From positions 83,080,001-83,144,000 of the forward strand of contig NC_077222.1 of the NCBI RefSeq assembly GCF_024763615.1: a DNA stretch of 64,000 nucleotides, written 5' to 3'. Source of the stretch: Phlebotomus papatasi (taxonomy: Eukaryota > Arthropoda > Insecta > Diptera > Psychodidae). Below the pieces are notes generated by a model, which searched no databases, was not told the DNA's origin, and was given only the letters and a program-made list of their open reading frames with translations. Position 1 is the stretch's first letter, and the number at the start of each line of letters is the position of its first letter. Positions 1-11,800 of this stretch are shown in pieces. The translations under genes and the position numbers were made by a program.

Positions 1-2040
1 TTCAAATAAAAAGGAAAATATTTACGTTTCAAATAATAAAATGACCGAATTGACAACAATGTATGAACAAGTCACACATGTGAAAATGTTGAGAGGAAAT
101 GTATTATATAGAGAGAAAATTGCATTGTCGTTATTTTTATTGTCCGGAAAATGTTGGAAAGTTGCCTGAGGGAATGAGGGAATGGAAAATGCTTTAAAGT
201 AAAATAAAAATTATATTGCTCAACATTACATTTTTGTGCTATAAAATTTCAGTTCGTCAGATATAATAGGAAGAATGCTGAATAATTGAATAGTTGCGAA
301 GGATGATTTTGGGAAACGCAGTCTCAGGAGGAAAATGTGGCGCAATTGAGTGAGTCTAGAAGAGCTTTTCTGTGCTTTTCATCTGTTAGTACTCAGGATG
401 AGATGAGAATGTGGCAAAATTTCATTGAAACCATCCTGAGATGATTCTCTTAAACACACTCACAGGCGAATTTTCTACAGAGAACTCGTAAAGTAGGAAA
501 AACTGTGGAATGCTAAAGCTTTTTAGTGTGGTATTTGCTCTTGTTTCTTTAAAATTTACATGTGAAATGTTACACAATAAGTCAAGTAATAGAGCAAAGG
601 GCTCGTTCTATGATGCAAATGTTCTGGGTTCGAATCCCCTTTATGAAATCATCAAGAATTGTTTGATATTAACCCTTTCAGATCAGTGATATAAAAAAAA
701 CAATGTTATGTTAATGAGAGAGTTGCTTCATATCTTATAAAAATAATCAGAAGATTGTTTTGGGTCACCGAAAACCCACTGATCCTTAAAAGGTCAAAGG
801 TGTTCGAGACAAATCCAGTGGGCTTCACTGTACTAAATGCTCCAGAGTGTGGGATAGACAATTCCATCCCTGTCTTAAGAAAATAATAATAATGCACGTC
901 CATATATTTCGATTACAAGTAAGTTTAGTTCCTATATAAGATGTTATTCCGCATTTTATATTTCATTTATTAAAGTCATTGTCAGTAATCAACTCTCGAG
1001 ACATACAATAGAAAGATTTAATTTAATTCAGTCAGAGAAACTCTTCATCTTCACAATTCGAGTTAAAAAACCAAATGTGTAACTCCCATTAATCAAGAGA
1101 ATTTCACTCACTACTATTATGACCAGATAATCAATGTTGATTATCCTAATTATCAATAAATACCACACCCCTAAATGTTTAAGATACTCCTACTTAAATT
1201 CAGAAAATTATAAATTTAAAAATTACGCAGAAGCTCACTAAAAATATATTATTAGTAAATCGATTGAGTATCGGTTGAAAATTAGTTATCGGTTCATAAC
1301 CGATTCTTTACCTATTTATAACTGATTGGAATAGATTCAGCAGACTTGTAACAAATTCCAAGACCTTTCCAATGAGCTCTAATATGTTATCATTCAATTG
1401 ACAAACAAATACGCTCTCTAGAGTTTTTTAAACTTTGACCTTAAAAAAATTATTAAAAATGATTCACAGGGTTCACAGGTATTTAGTATATGGACAAACC
1501 ACCTAGGTAACATCTAAAATATATCCAAAACTGAATAAAATTGCAAGATGCGTTATCAACCAATCCCAAAAAAACATGAGTTGACTTATGAGGATTTCCT
1601 GAAAATTCCAAGTGTCTATCTATTACCGCTTGGCGTAGACAATCGACGGAGAAAGTGACATCATTGTCAATCAAAGTGACATCAAAAGTGATTTCCAGGT
1701 AATAGTAATCGTAATTTTGGGGGATGAAAAAAATCAAGAGATTTATATACAGCTCTTTATTCTGTTATCGAAGACCGAAAGTCGATATCTCTTACCGATT
1801 GCCCTCTATCGCGGTAACAAACTGTCAAATTGTCGCTTTAGTGCCCAAATAGACTCAAGTTGATCCTCAAGAATACTTAGCTTATAAAATTTTGCAGTAA
1901 AGATTAGATAAAGGAAATTTATGCAAAGGTCCTCTAATTGATGATCCTGAGTTTGGAATAAATATTTACTACCAAATTTTACAGGCTAAATATTCTCAAA
2001 GATTAGCCTGTGTCTATTTTAGGCTTTAGAAATAAATATA
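1..2040. other. Gene-free AT-rich flank
   Basis: No reading frame here looks like protein: the open frames are short, low in complexity and match no family I recognise. A tRNA-like B box lies near 627-637. A stretch around 1765-1800 carries the recurrent motif GATATCTCTTACCG that is shared with repeats near 11700 and 45040. The region is best read as old repeat debris. Confidence 0.6.
585..650 (+). repeat. Possible tRNA-derived (SINE-like) fragment
   Basis: A good pol III B box (GGTTCGAATCC, 627-637) follows a weak A-box-like stretch at about 590-601. The spacing is short and no cloverleaf can be drawn, so it is not a functional tRNA. A decayed tRNA-derived SINE is the simplest reading. Confidence 0.35.
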
Positions 2041-2922
2041 GGGGAGACTGGGGCAAAACTTGTCAAAGCGCATATTTAATTCTTTTACGAGCTCTGAGAA
2101 AACTTGAACGTTTTATAATAAGCATATTCTTAGTCTTCGGATAATTTTTGACGTTTTCTTCTCGAAAACGTTAAAAATATCAAATATACATATTTTTATA
2201 GGAAATTTATTCCTCTACCTACACCTTTGTCGAAGATAATTTTTCTCTATCTTAACGAGAAATGTGCTTAAATTGAGCTAATGAGTATTGATATTTTCTG
2301 TAAGCCAAATATTCCAAAAATAAGGCTCAAAATTTCATAATTTTTTTTTATTTTGCATAGGGTAAGTGTGCCAAATTTCGGCATAATTGCATGCAAGTGG
2401 CAAAGTCTCAAGTTTGAAATGTAATATCTTTAATAGAAATTGATTTTTTTTTCTTCCTTTTACTTAGATTGTCACTTAGAACCTTGTAGACAATTTATCG
2501 TCTTTATTTACTCTGAAATCATTCTTAATACATTTTAAAATGAATAGAAATGTAGACATAGCTTTGGTGCCCTATTTCGGCCACCTTTATTCTCATAGTT
2601 CCTTGCCCTTCGGGAATTCTTCCAATGTTTTTTTCGCGTAATCTCGCTTGTCGAAACTACATTTTTTTGTTATTCTTTTGCATTGTATAATCTCTGAAGT
2701 ATGTAAAAACTAAAAATTCATGGAAATTGGAGAACAAAAAAAAGTGGCCGGAATTGCAAGCTGGCCGGAATTTGGCACACTTACCCTAATCCTTCCTCGA
2801 ATCCCTTGAAACGTTGTAAGTTTAAGAAGGTTCATGAAGGCTATCTATAATAAAAATTTCAAGCCTCAGTCTCTTTTATTGTAAAAACTTTTCGTTTTGA
2901 CAAATTTTGCTCCAGTCTCCCC
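2041..2922. mobile_element. Nested MITE, outer element (TIR GGGGAGACTGGGGCAAAA)
   Basis: The ends GGGGAGACTGGGGCAAAA (2041) and TTTGCTCCAGTCTCCCC (to 2922) form imperfect terminal inverted repeats flanked by TA on both sides. This is typical of Tc1/mariner-superfamily MITEs. The element holds a second MITE at 2360-2786; without it the outer element is about 450 bp. No coding capacity is seen. A short relative lies next to it at 2941-3132. Confidence 0.75.
2360..2786. mobile_element. MITE with TIR GGGTAAGTGTGCCAAATT, nested
   Basis: The ends GGGTAAGTGTGCCAAATTTC and GGAATTTGGCACACTTACCC are inverted repeats flanked by TA. A 428-bp copy with the same ends and interior lies at 42321-42748. A longer copy at 40526-41569 carries a pogo-type DNA-binding remnant, which suggests these are pogo/Tc1-mariner MITEs. 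Confidence 0.8.
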
Positions 2923-2940
2923 TACTTTACGTTTCCCATA

Positions 2941-3132
2941 GGGGAGACCGGGACACCCGGAACATAATAAATCAAGGGTAAAATTAGGCAGTGGAGTATT
3001 ATAGTTTTCTTTAGAAAGAATATTGAGCAAACCACTATTTATTCAGAGTAAATAAATTCTCTCTCTATTCATTTAAATACTTATCAATCAAGAAAAATTT
3101 CATTTGCTGGCTAGTTCTCTTCCAGTCTCCCC
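2941..3132. mobile_element. Short MITE, TIR GGGGAGACCGGG
   Basis: This 192-bp element starts GGGGAGACCGGGACACCCGG and ends CCAGTCTCCCC, flanked by TA. It has the same terminal motif as the 2041-2922 element, so it is a family member with a different interior. Confidence 0.65.
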
Positions 3133-5691
3133 TATATTACTTTATTATCCCAAAATTTTATATTTATTAAAGTTATTCTTGCTCTGAAACCATCCTCCAT
3201 TTGCTCTGTTTTTGGATTGGACTGTGAACAATATAATTTGAAATGGCCCACAAAAACAAATTATGAAAAAAAATATCCGACCTAATAAATACATAAGACA
3301 TTTATCTTTAAATTTATTTTTACCACATATACTCTTTGTATCTCTATTATTAGACTTGCTCATTAAAATTTTATTCGATTTTCATTAATTGCCACTAATG
3401 AGTGTTCAAATGTGTGATTTGTATTATTGAATCACTAAATAATATGTTTGAATTATTTAATTGATAACAAGGTAGATTTGGGTTGCAAACAATAGTGTAA
3501 ATGGACAGATAAACCTACATCAGTTTATTGTATATGAGATTCTTAACGTGAGCAAACTCGGATTGCACGCAAATTCGATTTGGAATTGAAATTGGGAGAA
3601 ATTAACTACATTTTTTTTTTAGTTATTATCTAGAATTTAGTTAAATAATTTGACAGAAATATGATTATATGGGTGAAACATAAACAAAAAAAATCCTGTA
3701 TAATTTTGCCGAAGAGAAGAACTTGATCTTATCGATTGCTCAATAGGGGAATGTAGGCATGGTTCGCACAGAGTGAACCTTCAAATGATGCGAATTTTCT
3801 CTCTGTTCAAAGTCAATTTAATGAATCCAAATACCATATGGATTTCTTCTCACACTACTCCTTCACCTCTAGAAACCACTCTTTTGAGAATATCTCAAAA
3901 ACTAAAGGTAAAAAGGTAATCAAGGCGGACATCTCGTCCTCTGACATCTGACACCAATACTCTCCGAACATTTTCTAACTTACTTCCGAAATTCAGGTCA
4001 GGTGTTAATTTATATAGGAGATTAGATTTTTCAACAGATTTGGATAAAATTTGATTTCTTTTGAGAGATCTAGAAATTTTGTATAAGCCTAACGGTGTTA
4101 TCACACTAGAATTTTCACAATTTAATTTTAAATTCAATTGAGCCAATTGAGCATTATAAGATTTCTAGAATTTACTTGAAAATTCTCAAAACCAGGACAA
4201 ATTTTACAAGAAATTTGCTCAATTTTAAATAATGTCACGAGATTTTTGTTTGTGAATGACTCCGGAAAATGTGTAATAGTACTTATAAGTCACTTAACTG
4301 ATGTGCAAAAGAATCCCCAAAACCAGAAGAAAGGGTTGTAGCTTGTAGGTAAGGGGGCTCATGAAGAGACTCTCGTACAGTCTTGTTGAAAATCTGTGTG
4401 AAGTCATCCCAACTGCGATTTCTTGAAACAACCATTTCCTTCGAATGGCTTTGAAGGAACAGGAACTTAGCAAATTACTGCCGATACTGAAGCTTCACTC
4501 GCGTACAATTTTATCACTAAATCATTGTATTTATCTTATTTTTTGGCCACAAATAATATTAAATAACGAGTAAATAAATTTAATAAAAACAATTTGGATC
4601 AAAATGCTACTTGTTTAACAGCAATAAAATTGAAATTAATGAGCAATTTTAACATTTTAATTTGCTGCATTCAAATTTAATCGAGCAATTACATTTATGC
4701 TATATATTAGCATGTTTAAACATATTTTGGTGGTCCAAGTATTAGTTATCAATAAATAAGCGAAAATCTATCAATCCAAATGATTTTTATTGCAAAATAA
4801 CGCATAGGAACAATTCTTCTGAAAAGTAAATTGAATTTACAAATTGAAAAAATCCTAGTGCGATAGCACGGTAAAACACTTTTATTCAGCTTTTGGATAT
4901 TATAGAACAACTAAAATAGTTTAAAAATACTGACCCTGAAAACAGTAAAACGGAGTTTTTGGGGAGTACTACACCTAAGGAGATATTAAGCTCTAAAGAG
5001 CGGCCTGACGCACGGGAACGTTTTTAGCTATCCATTTATATTCGTGATCAGGAAGTGACCAAACACATTTTTCCAAAGGACTTGAAATTTTGTGATGATT
5101 ATAAGCGTAATAAAAAAAACTCAAATAAATCTTTACATTAAAAAATTAATATATGAATAGGAAATACACAGGAAAAAGTTTAAAAAGGAAAACCCCCTAT
5201 TTATACCCACGAGTCCTATTCATGCCAAAAAAAAAGGCTAAAATTATTACGGAAACACAATTTATTGGTTCTTAAAGTTTTTTTATCGGTTAAATAAATG
5301 AGAATCCAGAATTTTTATTGTCAGGCGCGCTTCCAAGCTATCATCAGACGAATCCGCTGTGGGTAGAACAAGTGATTTAGGGACTTTAGCAACTGCTAAT
5401 GCAATCGTATGATAACTCAAACATATTCGAGGGGGCTGTCTTGGACATTTTCCAATTCCAAGCACAATGAATTATTTAATTTATTCACAAGTAGCAAGGA
5501 TTTTGGACGCTCAGAAAAGAATTTCTAATGAGAAGTCTCAGCCAAAGCATTTTTGAGATTTTCAATAATTTCAAGTAACTTTTGCTTATTCTTTTAGCCA
5601 TTTATCAATTTTGTAAGGTGCTCTATGTGGTGGTTTTTTATGCTAATCAAAATAATTCTATTTCATCGTGTATTACATATATATGTATATA
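3133..5691. other. Gene-free stretch with decayed repeats
   Basis: No supportable gene. The segment at about 4985-5110 (containing GAGCGGCCTGACG and GTGATCAGGAAGTG) is a diverged copy of sequence at about 48838-48970 in mbt intron 1, so it is a dispersed repeat. The minus-strand frame at 5283-5465 is not recognisable. Confidence 0.5.
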
Positions 5692-6990
5692 CAGTGGCAC
5701 CTCGATAGAGTCAACCCGCAATAGAGTCAATCTCCAATAGAGTCAACAGCTATTTTTTTTACTCTACTGACTCCGATAGAGTCAACTTTTCTTTTATTTA
5801 TTGAACTAACAATATTATATGATTTTATTATGATCTTCTCGAAATTAAGACTAGTCCTTTTGTATACCAATGTAACGTTTTTAACACAAGAAAAACATTT
5901 ATGTAAGTACATGGTAATATTATGATAAAATTCGTACATTAACCGTGCAAACATTTTTCAACAAAATATTTTTTTTCTCCTGATTTTAAGCATGTTGACC
6001 AATTGAAAGTTCTTTTGTCTTTTCTTTTTTGTCTTAAGATTTTTTGATTAAGCCTATGATCACAATGTTTGAGCAATCATTCATTTGGAATTGAATAATA
6101 TTATGGCACAAACAGAAAAAATATGAACTCGAATTACAAAAAGAAGAAATGTACAGGATGCTAGATTTCTTGAATATAACATAGTGAAGATTTTTTTTTA
6201 ATTTATTCAAACTTTTTAAAGAACGTACTTGTTTAAAAAAAAATGTAAATGATAAACGATCAATACAAAAGAAAATTTGGATCAAAACAAAAAAGCAACA
6301 GAAAATTAAAATTAATCAGCAAAAAACGGTTAAAACTTACTTCTTTTGCACACTTAAGATTAAAGTAGTGAATGGTTAAAGATATTGACTTGGAGTCTTC
6401 GGACGATCTTCCATAAGTCAACTTGAAGATTATTAATACGACCCTCATTTCGTCAAAAAAAAACCGTATGACGTGTTTTCATGTAATCACAAAAAAACAG
6501 ATTTCGGTGGTGATGAAAGGAATAAGAAGATGGTGAGAAAATAAGGGTCATATTATGTGAGATTTATAATCATGAGGTTGACTTATTAGGGGGTCATCTG
6601 AAGACTTCAAGTCGATATCTCTAACCATTTAGCGCCCATATTACAGAACAAGAAGAAATAAAATGTTTTATTGCTCTTTTTATGAAGTTTAAAGCCATAG
6701 TTATGTCATAATGAAAAGAACTATCAATCTTTTCTTTTATACGCTAAAAGTTTAAAAGAAATTCCATTGAGCTAGAGTGTATGAATGAATAAATAAAATT
6801 CTAGTTAATAATGTTAATTGCCACAGAATTTTCAATAAATCTAGCTGGGCTCTTCTTAAAAAATGTGAGAAAAGTAATCTTTAAGACACCATTTCGTTAT
6901 CTTAACATTGTGGCGGGACCACAATATTACCACATAGAGAGTAATTTATACTTAAGATTTTTACTAATTTTAAAACATTCCATAACATCA
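5692..6990. mobile_element. Tc1/mariner-like repeat, terminus CAGTGGCACCTCGATAGAGT
   Basis: The left end, CAGTGGCACCTCGATAGAGT preceded by TA, matches the ends of elements at 20551-23000 and 57754-57890. Much of the interior (for example GACCAATTGAAAGTTCT near 5997 and CTTCAAGTCGATATCTCTAA near 6605) is repeated at about 20990-21240. The right end is not clear. No intact transposase frame is present. Confidence 0.6.
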
Positions 6991-6999
6991 TTCCCTAAT

Positions 7000-7047
7000 C
7001 TTAATTAATTAATTAATTAAATTAATTAATTAATTAATTAAATTAAA
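7000..7047. repeat. (TTAA)n microsatellite
   Basis: Uninterrupted TTAATTAA-type tetranucleotide repeats with one phase slip. No gene is associated. Confidence 0.9.
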
Positions 7048-7400
7048 TAATAATAAACTATCGTTTTGAATTTATCAATGATCTAGTACAAACATAAAAT
7101 AATACAATAATAAATAATAAAAGAAAAAAAGAAAAGAAATACCCCTTCCTATCAAAATTTCATAGGGTAGAGTCAGCCCTTTTGGCCATGTAAGCAATTT
7201 TGGCCACATAAAGTTAAATCACATTGTGAGGCAATTATGAGTTTATTTAGAACAGGAAAATGGGTCTTATTTCGTGACCTCTAATCTAACGAATCAGAAA
7301 ACTATATTTGATTTTGTATCGACTTGATTAATTCTAAGTTATTGAAAGAAATTCTCGACAAGGTAAACAATCACTAAAAAAAAACATGGGATTATTCAGG

Positions 7401-7664
7401 GGGTGACATTATCTCTGAAAAATGCGACCGGTTTTAGTGTATTTTATTCCCTGTTTTCGTACATATTTTACGAGATATCTCCAAAACTACGAAGGTTGCC
7501 AATTTAGGGTTTTCGGTTGCCTCTTCGTTATTAAATTGGCTTTTATTTTGTATTAGTATTTCATGCTAATTCATTATACAATGACAGAAAACAACTAATA
7601 AACTCAAGAGTTTTTTCAGCTCGCTAGAAACATATGGGAAACATAGGAAATGTCATGCCCCTGG
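7401..7664. repeat. Direct repeat copy A (about 264 bp)
   Basis: Starts GGGTGACATTATCTCTGAAA, includes GGTTGCCAATTTAGGGTTTT, and ends near GTCATGCCCCTGG. It is about 85-90% identical by eye to 8052-8313 in the same orientation. The pair could be a duplicated repeat or degenerate long direct repeats. Confidence 0.7.
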
Positions 7665-8051
7665 GATTATTAAGAAACTTGTTAATGTTAAGAGAAATTG
7701 TTTTGCATTATTTCATATTTTTGATGAAAATATTTTATGTTATTCAATGAAAGTCAATTTCTTAATTAACTACATTTTATTGTGATATCATCCTGAAGCG
7801 CCTCAATTCATTCCCGAACTCCCGGAATCACGAAATCCCCTTGAAAGAGGCACTTACGACTCACTGATGGTGGTCCTCTCTGTGCGAGCTCCTCGCACAC
7901 ACGATGTGCACTAGCGGAAGCTCTCGCGACGAAGTAACTACACCACTCGTGTCGCCACTTGTCACTTTCACACACTCAGCGGCTGGCGGGAAGGAACCGT
8001 CATGGTTCGAATGTAACGGACATTGCCACAGTGAGGTTGTACAGAACAGGG

Positions 8052-8313
8052 GGGTGGCATTGGCTCTGAAAAATGCGACCAGTTTTAGTGTAAATTTTTC
8101 CTGTTTTCGTACACATTTCACAGGATATTTCCAAAAATACGTAGGTTGCCAATTTGGGGTTTTCGGTTGCCTATTCTATATTAAATTGGCTTTTATTTTG
8201 TATTTGTATTATTTCCTAATTCATTCTACAATGACAGAAAATAGCCAATAAAATCAAAAGTTTTTCGGCACGCTAGAAACATATGGCAAACATAAGAAAC
8301 GTCATGCCCCTGG
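8052..8313. repeat. Direct repeat copy B (about 262 bp)
   Basis: Partner of 7401-7664 in the same orientation. The DNA between the copies (about 7860-8050) is noticeably more GC-rich than its surroundings and open on both strands, but no protein family is recognised. Confidence 0.7.
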
Positions 8314-8655
8314 TAGAGAACGACCCTACTTTACTGTGTTGGCGGGAAAAAAACGACCACAATCCTTAATAAGATTTCCTAACAAATTAAATGAAAATCG
8401 AATGTGGCTAAAAGAGCTTACTTTTTTCGCCTGTGGAAGTAATTTTGGCCATTCATTTTCCCATACATTTTACACGTGGCGCAGCTCGCGGATTTCAGTA
8501 AAAACAATCATGACTTTTGACTGATTTTTACATCAAATAGAAAATGTGTAAAAAGTCGTTTAAAATACTCTAATAATCACATAAAATTGGTGTTAAATAA
8601 GAATAGGACTTTGTGCTGTGTATTTGTGAAAGTTTTCGAAAGCTATTTCTTCTCT

Positions 8656-8890
8656 TAGAGATGGCACATTGAAATTGTCACTGACATTTCATAGTGAAAA
8701 TTCATGAAAGTCACAGTGAATATTCACCGAGTGAAAATTCATGAAATTTCACGATTAAATCCGACCATTCCCGAAGATTCACGATGTGATATTCACCACC
8801 GAAATTCACCATCACCTCTTTCGCGCGGTGCGTCCATTTTAGTATTTCTCGCGCTTCAGTGTGTGAAATTGTGATTCCATTGCATTCGAT
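8656..8890. repeat. hAT-like left terminus with subterminal repeats
   Basis: TAGAGATGGCA at 8656-8666 is an exact inverted match to TGCCATCTCTA at 32684-32694. Just inside lie many short motifs such as GTGAATATTCAC, GAAAATTCATGAAA and GAAATTCACCA in both orientations. Subterminal arrays of this kind are typical transposase-binding regions of hAT elements. The BED-finger exon starts at 8894, directly inside. The flanking 8 bp do not match those at the right end. Confidence 0.6.
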
Positions 8891-8893
8891 ATA

Positions 8894-11800
8894 ATGAAGC
8901 CCCGTGGAAGAGTTTGGGGTCACTTTACATCTGAAGGGGGCACCAAGAAGCAGAAGTGTTCTTTCTGCGACTGGTGTATCACCGGAAATGCCTTTCGCAT
9001 GAAAGAACACTTGCTGCTGAGGTGCCCCAACGTACCTCCAGAGGTGAAACAAGCTTTTGATGAAGGTAAGAAAACCTACAAATACTTTCCAAGACGGTAA
9101 GAAAATCTGCAATAATCTAAATATTTTTATTGTTTCCATTACAGATACAAAAGCGTCACCGAAATCTGGAGGTACAAGCAAAAAATCCCCGGCGGAAAAG
9201 CAGCAGGCGTCGGCAAGGGTGGCTATCTCCGGGGTACAAAAGGTGAGTGTTTTTTTTTTAACTTCCTACTTCACTGGCAAGACGGGCAAAAGGTGAAATT
9301 TATCCATCAGATGTTTCCGGAACTCCGTAAACATCCCATTTTATCGTATTTGCCCGTTTTATCAGTCATTTCACGACGATGAGCTATCTGGAGAATACTC
9401 TCAGTGCGCTTGAGTCGCTTGAGGGCTAATGTGAGTGACAATAGTTCCAATTTCTGTATGTTAGCTCCAAACGCTCCAAACATAAAATTTCTCCAAAGAA
9501 ATCCCTCCACATAACCTCATTTTTAGGTTTTATTTAGCAGAGGAAATATAGAAGTAGAAGCTGTAGAATTGAGCAGAAGATTTGGTACATGAACCATCTT
9601 CCTGACAATCACATCCTAATAGCAGGTATCCTCTGTACAATGTGCATACAATTACGTCTCAGCTAGTCTCAGTCTTGAGTAGGAAATAGGAAATCTCAAG
9701 AGGTTCAGGAAGGTAAAAAATCATTCGAATCAGCATTTATGAGAACATGGGGTTTCAACAATGGGGAGCAACAACGACACACGTAAAGTGTTTGGTAGTT
9801 TGTCATCATGAAAGAATAAAATTTCTATTTATAGTTGAGATTTTCCACCTGATAGCGAAATACAGCCCGGCTGATGGAATCCCTTTCCTTTCCCTGTTCG
9901 CGGGAAATTTAGATTTCCCGCCTCTCGCTCCAAGCAGCCTTTTACTGGTGGTAGTTTTGTTGCCCGCCGTGTGGGGGATTGCCTGACAGAAGACACTATC
10001 AGTCAGTCGCAATAACATGGCCTGGAAGTGTTCGGATGGGGGCACAGAGCTGGGTCTCTGCCGGACGATAAGCTTTGGCCTCCCTGAGGAATCTTTCAGA
10101 GTAGAAACCCGACAACATAGTAGATATCATTGTGAGTATAATATTTAAAATTAAATTATATTTATTTTTCATAGTGCGCGATGTGAGTTAGGACGTTAGG
10201 AGAGTAGGGAGTGTCAGGATTGGGGAATTTAGGGATATTGGAGGAGCAGGGCAGGTGCTAGAAGGTGTCGCGGCTGGATTTAATTGTCCATGGCATAGCG
10301 TTGGGTCCATTCACGAGCATTGCAAATGGCTTCGGTCTCATTGATCTTCCACAGTTCAGCAACATCATTTGTTAGTGGATCATCGGGACTTAGGGCACTG
10401 AGTAAGGCTTGGATCGATAGGAGGACAATGCGAATCTGAAGGACTTGACTCCACCTGTCCTTGAGAATGTCCAAACAAATTCGATATTGGGATAGTAGAT
10501 CTTAGTGATGAAGCGAACCTTTGGTGCCTACAAGGGACAATCTTCCGACAGGAACAATTCCAATTTAAAGAGGTCCCCCTCAAATCGACTATCCTCCGGA
10601 TCCGTGACAATCACATGAATGTACCGGGAATTGCTTTCGTCTGGTACACAGCAATGATACCATGCACTGGCTCTTGCAGGAGACGCTGTGTCTTCTTGAT
10701 GATGCGCCTTGGTAGTACCGCCATCTACGCAGTCCCCGTAATTTATGAACACCGCACCACAAGCACACAAAAAACTCCTGGATTGCTCCGTTCCTTTCCT
10801 AACCCCTGCTACAATTTACCCAGAGATTTCTGTTTGGCGTGTTTATCTTTCTGGATAGTCGTCTTTATAGTCACAAAATTCCTTGGTCACCTGGATCAAT
10901 TACCTGAATACACAATGAGTCCCCAATTCACCAGGTTATGCCTCTGGGTAAGACATGATGATGAATTTTTCGTAGTCTAAGACACGTTTTCATCTCCAAG
11001 AACTCACGATAGTCTTCACGGTTGTCCAAATTATTCCCCCGGCAGAGAGGTATTTTTGCTCCTGGACATATTGCATGAAGTGCAGGATCCTTCTATAGAA
11101 CTCGATGACGTGTTGCTTGGATATCTGCACTGCTCTTCTTCCCTTCATCCCAAATAAGATTTTCCGGAGAGTATGTAATTAACACTCGTATTCTACCCAA
11201 AATTCCTTTATTTTCTTCTTCGTCTGCCAAATTAATACACTGTGAGAAAAAGGGGTGGCAAAGCGTCCGAGGCTTTGCGAGTTGCACGAACTCTCTCGAG
11301 GTCGAGAGAGCTCTGCCTTATATACCTTTTCCCAATTTTTTCTTGTGCATATAAAATTATTGTTGATTTTAATTTGTCTATAAATCACCTCAAAACCATC
11401 TTTGTTCAAGAAGAGGGCTTCAAAAAAACATTAACCTTTGAATTAATTGATTGACCAAATAGGATGAAAATTAAGCTTTGACCTTGAATAATTTAAGATG
11501 GTGATTTTTCCGATGATAGGTGTCTATGAACGGAATGTTCAGCTAGACTACCTCCAAAGTATATCCAAAAATGAATGAAATCGTCAGGGCTAATTTTTTG
11601 CAAAATTAGAAAAACCTTATTTTTGAAGGGAAGGAGGGGCGGACTAAAGAGACTAGTTTCGAGATAATGTCATTTGAGGAGGGGTAATCGAAGACCGAAA
11701 GTTGATATCTCTTACCGTTTGAATTGGGTCAAAAGACTAAAAAGTGCTAAAAACAGTATTTTCAAAATAAATCTATTATCATTACTTTCCCGATCCATAA

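Noticed and set aside
5283..5465. Possible retroelement polyprotein fragment on the minus strand
   Set aside because: Only about 60 residues, with no diagnostic motif.
7401..8313. LTR retrotransposon with two LTRs
   Set aside because: The direct repeats lack TG..CA ends, primer-binding site and polypurine tract, and the 390 bp between them holds no gag-pol sequence.
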